From contig NZ_JBHTJP010000035.1 in the NCBI RefSeq assembly GCF_042676025.1, positions 682,001 to 746,000 on the forward strand: 64,000 nt of DNA, in the 5' to 3' direction. Below the pieces are notes generated by a model that made no database searches, was not told where the DNA came from, and was given only the letters and a program-made list of their open reading frames with translations. This document shows, one piece after another, positions 31,186 to 39,529 of the stretch. The position numbers and the translations under genes were made by a program. The DNA comes from Salinimicrobium gaetbulicola (GTDB lineage: Bacteria > Bacteroidota > Bacteroidia > Flavobacteriales > Flavobacteriaceae). Every line of letters starts with the position of its first letter. The stretch's first letter is position 1.

Positions 31186-33606
31186 ATGAAGTGGTACAGA
31201 CAATTTTTATTTGGATTAGCCTCTATAATAAGTCCGTTACTTTGGTCCCAGGAAGGCAGCCTTAACGGCAGCCTTCAGGATCAAAATAAAGAGACGATCC
31301 CTTATGCGACAGTAGCGATCATGAAGGTGCAGGACTCTACCATTGTAACAGGAGGTACCACTAATGAAACGGGAAACTTCAGTATGAAGTCCCCAAAAGA
31401 TGGGGAATATTTTTTAAGGTTCAGCGCCATCGGATTTAAACCCACTTTTTCAGAACCATTTATTGTAAAAGGAGAAAATTATGGGCACTCCTTCGGAATG
31501 GTAACTATGGCCGAAGAAGTGACAATGCTGAACGAGGTGATGGTAAAATCCTGGAGACCCAGGGTAGAGTTCAATGCCGGGAATATGGTGGTATCTGTGG
31601 AAGGAACGGCTCTGGCAGCGGGCAGTTCTGCTTTTGAGATCCTTTCCCGCTCCCCCGGAGTTTCCTTAGACCAGGAAGGTAATTTTCTTCTGAACGGGAA
31701 AAGCGGGGTTACCGTGATGATCGACGGACGAAGGAGCTACCTGTCTTCGAAAGAACTTCAGACTATGTTGGAAGGAATGTCAGCCGAAAATATTAAGAAT
31801 ATTGAAGTCATTAATAATCCCACTGCCAAATATGATGCAGAAGGGACGGCAGGTATTCTCAATATTAACCTGAAAAGCAATAGCCTTAGCGGATTAAACG
31901 GGAGCATATACGCAGGATATGAAATTCGCGAAAAACATTGGTATAACGCGGGTTTGGCTTTGAATTATAAAAAGGTTAAATGGAACTCTTTTTTAAACCT
32001 GGATATGGCTAAGGAAGGTACAATAAGAGACCAGGAGTTTGACCGGGTCATACAGGCTGAAGGCGAAAATGCCATTTTCAGACAGGAAGGAAAAGATACC
32101 CGCGTAAAATATATCCCTTCTTTGCGGGTGGGATCAGATTATTCAATAAACCCGAAACATTCTGTGGGGGTGATGCTTAATTTTACTAACCAGATAAGAG
32201 ATAATATCTGGCATACCTGGGGAACTCTTCAAAATATAAATGTGGGGGAGACCACGCAGATCGACGCGAAAAATTTCCTGGATGAATCATTCGAGAATAC
32301 CGGGATCAATGTCCATTACCAGGGGGTTCTTGATAGTGTGGGGACATCACTCTCTGTAGATCTTGATTATGTAAAATTAAGAAAAGATGGAAATTCAAAA
32401 TTCGTTAATAACTATTCTTATAATGACGGATCACATTTTAAGGAGGTGCTTTACAGCGACAATCTTAGCGACTTCGATATTTATTCGGCAAAGACAGATC
32501 TGTCAGTACCTTTTACAAAGACCTCAAATTTGGACCTGGGCGTTAAGGTGAGCAAAGTGATTTCAGATAGTAAACTGCGTTTTTCGATAGATGAGGGTGG
32601 TTCGCTTCAGCCCGATCCCTCGAGAAGTAATGATTTCCGATATGAGGAGGATATTTTTGCGGGGTACCTCAGTTACAGAAACAGGATCAATGATACCTGG
32701 AACTTTCAGTTAGGATTGCGTGCCGAACAGACCTTTTCTGAAGGCAGGTCTATAGAAGGTGACGCTTTGATAGATCGTGGTTACCTGGAGTTCTTTCCGA
32801 ATGTGAACATTGAACAGACTTTAAGCGAGAATTATAAGCTGAACTATTCCTTTAGCCGAAGGATTTCCCGTCCTGCATACAAACAATTGAATCCCTTTAT
32901 TTTTTATTTAGACCCATATACGTACATAGATGGAAATCCCGGTTTGAAGCCTCAATTCATGAATTCCTTTCAGCTTTCGCAGACCTTCCTAAAAAAATAT
33001 AATCTTTTGCTCAGCTATGATCATTCAAGGGATTACATAGGGGAGATCCCCCTTCAGAATCCTGAGACCAAAGAAATGATCTTTTCGATCCAGAACATGA
33101 ATGACTTTAGAAGTTATGGAGCCACACTGGTCGCACCCTTTAAGATTCTGCCGGACTGGCATATGAACAATAATTTTGTTTTGGTAAAACAGGAATATGA
33201 CATCGTGATCGGGGAACAGGAACTTGAGAATGACCAGTTGTATTTTACGGCAAGAAGTACTCAAAGGATCAACCTGCCTTTAAATTTAAAACTGGAATTA
33301 TTTGCCTCTTATGAAGGACCTGTGGCTTATGGTCTATATAAATTTGAAGATCAATGGTGGTTAGATGCAGGACTTAAAAGGTCTTTTTGGAATGATAAGT
33401 TAGATCTGACCTTTAAAGCTACCGACATCTTCAAAACCATGCGATCTCGTGCTACCACTACTTTCAATAATAATTCCACAAAGATCAATCAATACTGGGG
33501 GAATAGGGGAGTTAGTCTCAACCTTCGCTATAAGATCAGTAACGGGCAGTCAGAAAGTGCTTCCCGCTCAAAATCCTTAGAAGAACTGCAAAGGGCCGGA
33601 GGTTAA
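31186..33606 (+). CDS. Outer-membrane beta-barrel receptor, TonB-dependent-like (paralogue 2)
   Basis: Paralogue of the upstream receptor with the same domain order and about 806 residues. The frame is open back to 31030, but the ATG at 31186 (MKWYRQFLFGLASIISPLLWSQ) gives a normal signal peptide at the place found in paralogue 1, whereas the extra 52 residues look like leader translation. Shared blocks include SFSEPFIV/FTEPFNV and the C-terminal LEELQRAGG versus LEELSRAGG. A CATATTTG box at 31144-31151 could be its promoter. Both copies are intact, which suggests divergent substrates. Confidence 0.88.
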   Translation: MKWYRQFLFGLASIISPLLWSQEGSLNGSLQDQNKETIPYATVAIMKVQDSTIVTGGTTNETGNFSMKSPKDGEYFLRFSAIGFKPTFSEPFIVKGENYGHSFGMVTMAEEVTMLNEVMVKSWRPRVEFNAGNMVVSVEGTALAAGSSAFEILSRSPGVSLDQEGNFLLNGKSGVTVMIDGRRSYLSSKELQTMLEGMSAENIKNIEVINNPTAKYDAEGTAGILNINLKSNSLSGLNGSIYAGYEIREKHWYNAGLALNYKKVKWNSFLNLDMAKEGTIRDQEFDRVIQAEGENAIFRQEGKDTRVKYIPSLRVGSDYSINPKHSVGVMLNFTNQIRDNIWHTWGTLQNINVGETTQIDAKNFLDESFENTGINVHYQGVLDSVGTSLSVDLDYVKLRKDGNSKFVNNYSYNDGSHFKEVLYSDNLSDFDIYSAKTDLSVPFTKTSNLDLGVKVSKVISDSKLRFSIDEGGSLQPDPSRSNDFRYEEDIFAGYLSYRNRINDTWNFQLGLRAEQTFSEGRSIEGDALIDRGYLEFFPNVNIEQTLSENYKLNYSFSRRISRPAYKQLNPFIFYLDPYTYIDGNPGLKPQFMNSFQLSQTFLKKYNLLLSYDHSRDYIGEIPLQNPETKEMIFSIQNMNDFRSYGATLVAPFKILPDWHMNNNFVLVKQEYDIVIGEQELENDQLYFTARSTQRINLPLNLKLELFASYEGPVAYGLYKFEDQWWLDAGLKRSFWNDKLDLTFKATDIFKTMRSRATTTFNNNSTKINQYWGNRGVSLNLRYKISNGQSESASRSKSLEELQRAGG

Positions 33607-33631
33607 ATTTTCACCTAATGAGTTATAAAAA

Positions 33632-33653
33632 ATCCCGGATTCACTTCCGGGAT
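33632..33653 (+). terminator. Terminator-like hairpin after receptor paralogue 2
   Basis: ATCCCGGA-TTCACT-TCCGGGAT, the same stem as at 30989-31014 with one loop change. The following bases are CTTTCC, so the U tract is weak. It looks like part of the duplicated unit. Confidence 0.6.
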
Positions 33654-33691
33654 CTTTCCTGGTTTCTTAAGGTTCTAACAAATTTTGTGTA

Positions 33692-33739
33692 AACAGCGGT
33701 ATTTTAACTATTTTATAAAGAATTCAAAAATCCGCTGTT
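33692..33739 (+). promoter_or_regulatory. Inverted repeat just before the EEP gene
   Basis: AACAGCGG (33692-33699) and CCGCTGTT (33732-33739) form a perfect eight-pair stem that extends five more pairs (ATTTT/AAAAT) past a one-base bulge. The stem ends three bases before the ATG at 33743. It may be an mRNA hairpin affecting initiation or a bipartite operator. Confidence 0.45.
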
Positions 33740-33742
33740 ATT

Positions 33743-34741
33743 ATGAGTTTCAGGAAAATATTTTACTATTTCGTAATCATTATTAGTTCCTTGGTGATAA
33801 TAGCCAGCCTATTGTCCTTATTTTACGACCTCCCTTACTGGTATTCTAAAGTGCTTGATTTTCCGCGACTTCAATACTGGATCCTGGGATTGATCTGTTT
33901 AATTCTTTTCCTCGGACTTAACAAAAAGTGGGATCTTCCTTCAGTATTATTGATTCTTGGATTGTTGTCTTCGGTAAGTATTCATTCCATTAGAATCTTT
34001 CCTTATTGGTTTGGTGAAAAGTCAGTTCCTGATGCCGTGGCAGAATATGATCAGGAAGATTCAGTAGGAATAATGGTAGCCAATGTTCTGATCAAAAATC
34101 GTAAGAGTGATAAATTTTTGGAACTGGTGGCGGCCAGAAAGCCGGATATGTTACTGGTGATGGAGGTAAACGATTGGTGGTTATTGCAATTAGAGTCCTT
34201 GAATGAAAACTACCCTTATGTAATGAAGCAGCCTAATGAGGAAGCGTACGGGATGGCGCTGTATTCAAAATTCCCTTTGAGAGATAAGCAGATAAAATAT
34301 CTGAAGCATAAGAATGTTCCTTCTTTTCATACCATGGTGGAATTGCCTTCGGGTAAAAATTTTATGTTTCATGGAGTACACCCTGTTGCTCCCATGCCAA
34401 GTGATAAATATCCGGATAATGTAGGAGAGGCTGAAGTATCGCTGCTTAGAGTAGGAGAAATGGTTTCTCAAGAAAAACTACCGGCAATAGTAGCGGGAGA
34501 TTTCAATGATGTTTCGTGGTCACATACAGCCCGTCTTTTTGGGAATGACGGGAATTTAAAGAATGTGCGTATAGGTCGCGGTCTTTACAATAGTTTTGAT
34601 GCCCAGTCTAAAATAATGCGCTGGCCTTTGGATCATTATTTTGTAACTGAAGAGTTTGCGCTGGTAGAACTTGAAAAATTACCTGAATTCAGTTCAGATC
34701 ATTTTCCTATGTACGCTGAATTCGTGTTACGGGATTTTTAA
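33743..34741 (+). CDS. Endonuclease/exonuclease/phosphatase (EEP) family membrane protein
   Basis: Protein of 332 residues: three N-terminal transmembrane helices (about 1-95), then a periplasmic-facing or cytoplasmic EEP domain. Active-site motifs are VANVLIKN, MEVNDWW (the metal-binding Glu), the VAGDFNDVSWS block and the terminal SSDHFPMYAEF (catalytic Asp-His). Such membrane-anchored EEP proteins occur widely in Bacteroidota and may hydrolyse a phosphodiester or phosphoester of unknown identity. It is alone on the plus strand, ending two bases before the convergent dnaE gene. Topology cannot be settled from sequence alone. Confidence 0.85.
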   Translation: MSFRKIFYYFVIIISSLVIIASLLSLFYDLPYWYSKVLDFPRLQYWILGLICLILFLGLNKKWDLPSVLLILGLLSSVSIHSIRIFPYWFGEKSVPDAVAEYDQEDSVGIMVANVLIKNRKSDKFLELVAARKPDMLLVMEVNDWWLLQLESLNENYPYVMKQPNEEAYGMALYSKFPLRDKQIKYLKHKNVPSFHTMVELPSGKNFMFHGVHPVAPMPSDKYPDNVGEAEVSLLRVGEMVSQEKLPAIVAGDFNDVSWSHTARLFGNDGNLKNVRIGRGLYNSFDAQSKIMRWPLDHYFVTEEFALVELEKLPEFSSDHFPMYAEFVLRDF

Positions 34742-34743
34742 AT

Positions 34744-37725
34744 TTAAGCTCCAATTCTTTTTACATTTCCTTCCAGTCTTGGATCACCCGCAGTTTTTTG
34801 CCGCGCGACCCATTTTATGCTTATGGAGAGGTAGCCCAGTTCTTCTGCTACTGTTCCGTAACACAAATAGATGCCTTTGCTCCACATAGGGTATTTTTTA
34901 GCGACATTGGGAAAGTGAACCGTGTCGAAGATGGTCCCCTCGTCATCGTAAAAAGTGGAGAAATACATATAATCGTTGTGTTTGGTGGCGGTGCGCTTGG
35001 TGGTGATAAGATTGCCGTAGATCTCCACGTCTTGACCGATATATTTATTTAAATCCCGGGCTTTTACTGCAGGTTTTATCTCATTTTGCAGCAGGCTGAA
35101 GTGGCTGTGGAGCGAGAATCCCAGTAGTTCTATTTGGTCATAGGCATCGATCAGTAAGGAGTGTTCAAATTCGGGCAGGTCGAAATCCCGGTGTTTGGGT
35201 TTGAACAGGACTGCCTGTTTTGATCTCGATCTACTTTTACTGAGCTTAAAATATGCTTTCCACAGTAAATGATGCTTGTCAAGACCGGTAAATCGGAAGG
35301 CTTCGATCTTCAGCAACAGGCTTAACTGTTCAATGGAAATATCGAGCCGATCTATAAAATCATCCAGGGACTTGAATTCCCCGAAGAATTGCCTGTTTTC
35401 AAGAATACGCTGAATGACCTTTGTTTCTAGTTCCTTGATATAACCCAGTCCCAGGTAGACATCCTTTCCGCAAATGACAATGGGGTGATCGCTTTTGTTG
35501 ATGCAGGGAGGATGCACTTTTCCGCCATACCGTCTTATTTCCTGAAGATAGGTCTCCAGGTCATAAAAGCCACCGCCGTTATTGATCGCGGCCACCATAT
35601 ATTCCAAAGGGAAGTAATACTTGAGGTAGAGTCCCTGGTAACTTTCTACGGCATACGAAGCTGAATGACCTTTTGGGAAGGCATAGCCCGCGAAGGAAGA
35701 GATCTGGTTCCAGACCTCGTCGATCAGGCTTTCGGGATATCCTTTTACCCTGCAATTATCCCTGAATTTGCGCTCTATTTTCTCGATCTGGCCTTTTGAA
35801 GTTTTCTTCCCGCTCATTCCTCTGCGCAGTACATCTGCCTCTTCCAGGGAAAGACCTGCAAAGAAGTGCGCGACCTTCAGTACATCTTCCTGGTATACCA
35901 TTACGCCGTAGGTTTCCTCCAGGATCTTATACAACACGGGGTGCGCCTGTTTTCTCCTTTTTGGGTCACGGTGCCGTTTGATATATTCTTCTTTCATTCC
36001 CCCGTTTGAAACTCCCGGGCGTATGATGGAACTCGCCGCTACCAGTTCCAGGTAGTTCTTTGTTTGCAGTTTTATGAACAAGCCTCTCATAGCGGGCGAT
36101 TCTACATAGAATACCCCCATACAATCCCCGGTGCTCAGCAGGTGGTTGAGGTTCGGGTCATTTTTGAACAAATTGATGTCTTCCATGTCGGGAAGTTGGG
36201 CATCGGGCCGATTTTGATGTATGATCTCGACCGTGTCGGTTATCTTAGAGAGGCCGCGTTGTCCTAAAATGTCAAATTTGAAGATGCCTACATCTTCGCT
36301 AATGTTCATGTCTATTTGCAAGGTAGGGAAGCCTTTTGGCGGAAGAAATGTTCCGGCGTAATGATAAACAGACTTTTCCAGGATCATGATCCCGCCTGCG
36401 TGTATGCCTAAATAGTTTGGCAGACCTTCAATTAAATTGCTGTACTGCAGTACCAATTTTTCAATTTTGTCCAGGTCTTTCAGTTGAAAATATCCCGCCG
36501 AAAGCTTGTCTATGTTCTCTTTCGGTAAACCGAACACTTTCCCCAGTTCCCTCGCCACAGCCCTGCGTTTAAAGGTTACGTAAGCTGCTAAAAGAGCCGT
36601 GTTCTTATGCTTTTTGAAGATGTAGGCCGTGACATCTTCCCGGTGTTTCCAGGAAAAATCAATATCAAAATCGGGAGGAGAGTTGCGATTGGCGTTTATG
36701 AAGCGTTCAAAATAGAGGTCAAGTTCTATGGGATCAACATTGGTGATGCCAATGATATAAGCCACTACCGAATTTGCTCCGCTCCCCCGGCCTATAAAAG
36801 GATAATTTTTTGATTTTGCATACTGAATGATATCGTAATTGATCAAAAAATAAGATACATAACCCAGGCTGATGATCGCGTGCAATTCTTTTTGTACCCG
36901 GGTATATACCTCTTCGGAAGCATTTGGATATCGTTTTGGCAGATTTTTGAAACATAGTTTTTTCAATTCCTCTGCATCTTCTTCCCTGCTTTTGCCAAAG
37001 ACCTGCAGGTTTTGATTGGTCCTGTCTTTTCCAAACTTGAAGTGTACTTCGCAATTTTCAATGATAGCCTGTGTGTTCTCCAGGATATAGGGATAATCTC
37101 TAAATTCTTCGGAAATGCGTTCAGGAGAAACCATTTTTTGTTCCGGGTTTCCTTGTTCCTCTTCCGGAAGTTTGCTTAAAAGAGTGTTGTTGTCAATGGC
37201 TCTTAATAACCGGTGCGCGTTATAATCTCTTTTATTCCGGAAGCTTACCGTTTGCAGTACCACCAGCTGGTTTTTGAACTCCAGGTACTTTGAAAACTTC
37301 AATTTCCGAAGACTTTCAATAGATACACCTATGAACTCATTGTCCCTGAAATGGGTTTTCTTCTCGGCCATGACCTTTTCCAAAGGGTAAATGATATAAC
37401 ATTTTTCCAGTGAGGGGGCATCGCTCTGAAAAGGTTTTTTTGGATGAAGATGAGCCGACAAATGTTCGTTCAGGATCCTGAAACCTTCATTGCTTTTAGC
37501 GAGTCCTACATATTCCTGTTTTACCCCATTTCTAAAATCGATGCCTATGAGAGGTTTAATATTGAAATCTGCCGCGATCTTTACCAGGCTTAAACAGGCT
37601 GAGGTGTTATTGATATCGGTTACTGCCAGGCTGTGTACTCCGGTGGCTTTTGCAAGCTGGCAAAGATCCTCTACCGAAAAGGTGCCGTAGCGCAGGGAAT
37701 AATATGTATGACAGTTCAAAAACAT
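34744..37725 (-). CDS. dnaE2: DnaE-type DNA polymerase III alpha subunit (error-prone, DnaE2-like)
   Basis: C-family polymerase of 993 residues, shorter than replicative DnaE. An N-terminal PHP-like domain (about 1-115) has an altered motif (LNCHTYYS, AVTDINNTS), so its metal site may be incomplete. The polymerase core has GRGSGANS (312-319) and the catalytic aspartates in PDFDIDF (351-357). The C-terminus keeps an OB-like domain (IYGNLITTKRTATKH). It lies 36 bases after a Y-family polymerase gene on the same strand, the layout of damage-induced mutagenesis cassettes. Role as a translesion polymerase is inferred from this pairing. Confidence 0.87.
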   Translation of the reverse strand: MFLNCHTYYSLRYGTFSVEDLCQLAKATGVHSLAVTDINNTSACLSLVKIAADFNIKPLIGIDFRNGVKQEYVGLAKSNEGFRILNEHLSAHLHPKKPFQSDAPSLEKCYIIYPLEKVMAEKKTHFRDNEFIGVSIESLRKLKFSKYLEFKNQLVVLQTVSFRNKRDYNAHRLLRAIDNNTLLSKLPEEEQGNPEQKMVSPERISEEFRDYPYILENTQAIIENCEVHFKFGKDRTNQNLQVFGKSREEDAEELKKLCFKNLPKRYPNASEEVYTRVQKELHAIISLGYVSYFLINYDIIQYAKSKNYPFIGRGSGANSVVAYIIGITNVDPIELDLYFERFINANRNSPPDFDIDFSWKHREDVTAYIFKKHKNTALLAAYVTFKRRAVARELGKVFGLPKENIDKLSAGYFQLKDLDKIEKLVLQYSNLIEGLPNYLGIHAGGIMILEKSVYHYAGTFLPPKGFPTLQIDMNISEDVGIFKFDILGQRGLSKITDTVEIIHQNRPDAQLPDMEDINLFKNDPNLNHLLSTGDCMGVFYVESPAMRGLFIKLQTKNYLELVAASSIIRPGVSNGGMKEEYIKRHRDPKRRKQAHPVLYKILEETYGVMVYQEDVLKVAHFFAGLSLEEADVLRRGMSGKKTSKGQIEKIERKFRDNCRVKGYPESLIDEVWNQISSFAGYAFPKGHSASYAVESYQGLYLKYYFPLEYMVAAINNGGGFYDLETYLQEIRRYGGKVHPPCINKSDHPIVICGKDVYLGLGYIKELETKVIQRILENRQFFGEFKSLDDFIDRLDISIEQLSLLLKIEAFRFTGLDKHHLLWKAYFKLSKSRSRSKQAVLFKPKHRDFDLPEFEHSLLIDAYDQIELLGFSLHSHFSLLQNEIKPAVKARDLNKYIGQDVEIYGNLITTKRTATKHNDYMYFSTFYDDEGTIFDTVHFPNVAKKYPMWSKGIYLCYGTVAEELGYLSISIKWVARQKTAGDPRLEGNVKRIGA

Positions 37726-37761
37726 CGTTCTGGTATCTTCTTTCTAAAAGGCGTTTTTTGC

Positions 37762-38979
37762 TTATTGTTGCCTGTGGGCCAGTAACACCGGGGGCTCTCC
37801 GTTAAATGGATTATGCATCCTGCCTACATGAGTCCCTCCCAAAGTAGAGGCCCGGGTAATGCTGTTGTCGCCAAACCGGTTTCGCATCTTATCTATAGAA
37901 TTGTAGAGATTCAGCATCTTTTCAGAATCGTCGAAGAGATTGATCTGGTAATTTCCGCCTACCAGCCCCGAGAATTTCACTCCAATGAGCCTTATCAAAA
38001 GCCGCCTGTTGTAGAGTTGCCTGAAGAGTTCTTCTATCTTGGGGATTAGAATATGATCTGCGCTGGTGTAGGGAACTTTGGCTTGCTTGGTATAGGTGCT
38101 GAAATCTGAATATCTGATCTTCACGCTGACATTGGTGGTGAGTTTATTCCCCTGTCGAAGTTGGAAAGCGAGATTTTCACCCATCGCTGTGAGGGTGGCA
38201 TGTAGTACCATCATGTCAATGGTGTCTTTGTGAAAGGTACGTTCGGCAGAGATCGATTTGCGTTCGTGAAAGGGAATGATAGGACTGTCATCTATACCGT
38301 TCGCCCTTTTCCAGATCGTTCTTCCGTTCTTGCCCAACACGCTTTCGAGCATTTCGACCGGCATTTCCTGGATAGTATAGATCTTATTTACTCCCAGTTG
38401 CAATAACTTCTGAAAGGTCTTACTCCCAATCATGGGTATCTTACGAACTGAGAGCGGCGCCAAAAAGGACTTTTCTTCCCCGTTGTGAATGAATAGCTCA
38501 TTATTGGGTTTGGCTTCTCCCGTAGCGATCTTTGACACCACTTTGTTCTGTGAGAGTCCAAAGGAGATGGGCAGGCCGCTTTCTTTTATAATTAGATGCC
38601 TTAATTCATGAGCGAACTTATAAGTACCAAAGAATTTGTCCATTCCGCTGAGGTCGGCATAGAATTCATCGACACTCGCTTTTTCAAAAGTGGGCACCTT
38701 GCTTTTGATGATATCGGTTACCTGGTGAGAGTATTTAGTGTAAGTGCCGGAATCTCCTTTTATTACGGTCGCTTCAGGGCAAAGTTGCCGCGCCATTTTC
38801 ATGCTCATGCCTGAATGGACACCAAAGCTTCGGGTCTCATAACTGCAGGCCGCTACAACCCCGCGATCTCCCAATCCTCCAACCAGTAACGGTTTGTGCT
38901 GCAATTTTGAATCGAGCAAACGTTCCACCGACACAAAAAATGTATCCAGATCCAGGTGTATAATAGACTTCTCTTTCAT
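37762..38979 (-). CDS. Y-family DNA polymerase (DinB/ImuB-related)
   Basis: Translesion polymerase of 405 residues. The N-terminal catalytic motif IIHLDLDTFFVSVERLL and the second acidic motif KASVDEFYADLS are both intact, so it should be an active polymerase rather than a degenerate ImuB. A helix-hairpin-helix stretch (IPMIGSKTFQKLLQLGV) and little-finger domain follow. The frame is open to 39018, but the ATG at 38979 (MKEKSIIHLDLD) is the normal start for the family, and two palindromes lie just upstream of it. It is transcribed with the DnaE2-like gene. A LexA-like gene is not in the window. Confidence 0.9.
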   Translation of the reverse strand: MKEKSIIHLDLDTFFVSVERLLDSKLQHKPLLVGGLGDRGVVAACSYETRSFGVHSGMSMKMARQLCPEATVIKGDSGTYTKYSHQVTDIIKSKVPTFEKASVDEFYADLSGMDKFFGTYKFAHELRHLIIKESGLPISFGLSQNKVVSKIATGEAKPNNELFIHNGEEKSFLAPLSVRKIPMIGSKTFQKLLQLGVNKIYTIQEMPVEMLESVLGKNGRTIWKRANGIDDSPIIPFHERKSISAERTFHKDTIDMMVLHATLTAMGENLAFQLRQGNKLTTNVSVKIRYSDFSTYTKQAKVPYTSADHILIPKIEELFRQLYNRRLLIRLIGVKFSGLVGGNYQINLFDDSEKMLNLYNSIDKMRNRFGDNSITRASTLGGTHVGRMHNPFNGEPPVLLAHRQQ

Positions 38980-38986
38980 TAAAAAT

Positions 38987-39018
38987 GGAATAATTCCTAA
39001 TAATTGGAAATATTCCAA
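38987..39018 (-). promoter_or_regulatory. Paired GGAA-N3-TTCC palindromes before the Y-family polymerase
   Basis: GGAATAATTCC (38987-38997) and TTGGAAATATTCCAA (39004-39018) share the core GGAAwwATTCC and are centred 19 bases apart, about two helical turns. They stand 8 to 39 bases upstream of the ATG at 38979. Position and symmetry suggest operators for a damage-response repressor. Confidence 0.5.
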
Positions 39019-39038
39019 AATTATGAATATTTTTTAGT

Positions 39039-39447
39039 GTGGAGGTAAAAATGAGAGTTAAAAATTCGATCCCAAGAGTTGTAGGAAAAATGAGATTAAC
39101 AGTAGGTATGATCGATGGCCTGGAGATAAAAAATGTGGAAAGGATCACTTCTACCGGAAATCACCACGAATACAGAGGAAAGCCTCTCCCGGCTTATGTG
39201 ATTTCAGACACCACTCCTGAAGTTATCAGGGCTTATGTTTCTGAAGCTGATGGTTGATTTCCTTTGGATGACGCATACCATGGATTATGAAGGAAGAGAT
39301 GATTTCAATAATATGATCTTGGGAGGATTTTCTCTTTTAGGCCTTATTACAGTATTAAGTGGATTTCTTTTATGGTATACATCTTAACCCACGGTAAGAA
39401 AATTTGGGAAACAGTCTAAAAAGAAGAAAAAGAAAGTTAGAGCTTGA
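39039..39447 (+). pseudogene. Decayed PepSY-associated TM helix protein
   Basis: Remnant of a flavobacterial PepSY-type membrane protein. The first part (frame from 39039) reads DGLEIKNVERITSTGNHHEY and RGKPLPAYVIS and stops at 39255-39257. In the next frame (from 39250) it continues DFLWMTHTMDYEGRDDFNN, then a hydrophobic helix ending SGFLLWYTS, a stop at 39385-39387, and in the same frame PTVRKFGKQSKKKKKKVRA to 39447. In intact relatives these pieces are joined, with about 15 extra residues at the junction and an N-terminal helix before. So the gene is 5-prime truncated, frameshifted and has a nonsense codon. Such proteins are often linked to iron or siderophore reduction. Confidence 0.75.
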
Positions 39448-39529
39448 TATTAAACACGAGCAGTAATGTAAAAAGCCACCTTTTGAGGTGACTTTTATTT
39501 TTAATTCTTCCCTTACTTTTTTGCTAGAT

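Noticed and set aside
33632..33653. A strong terminator after receptor paralogue 2
   Set aside because: The stem is good but CTTTCC follows instead of a T run, so it is listed only as a weak, duplicated hairpin.
37813..38049. 78-codon plus-strand frame within the Y-family polymerase gene
   Set aside because: Antisense shadow of a well-supported gene, with no promoter or family match.
39039..39257. A separate 72-codon gene
   Set aside because: Its residues match the middle of PepSY-type proteins and the missing remainder follows in another frame; it is better read as part of a pseudogene.
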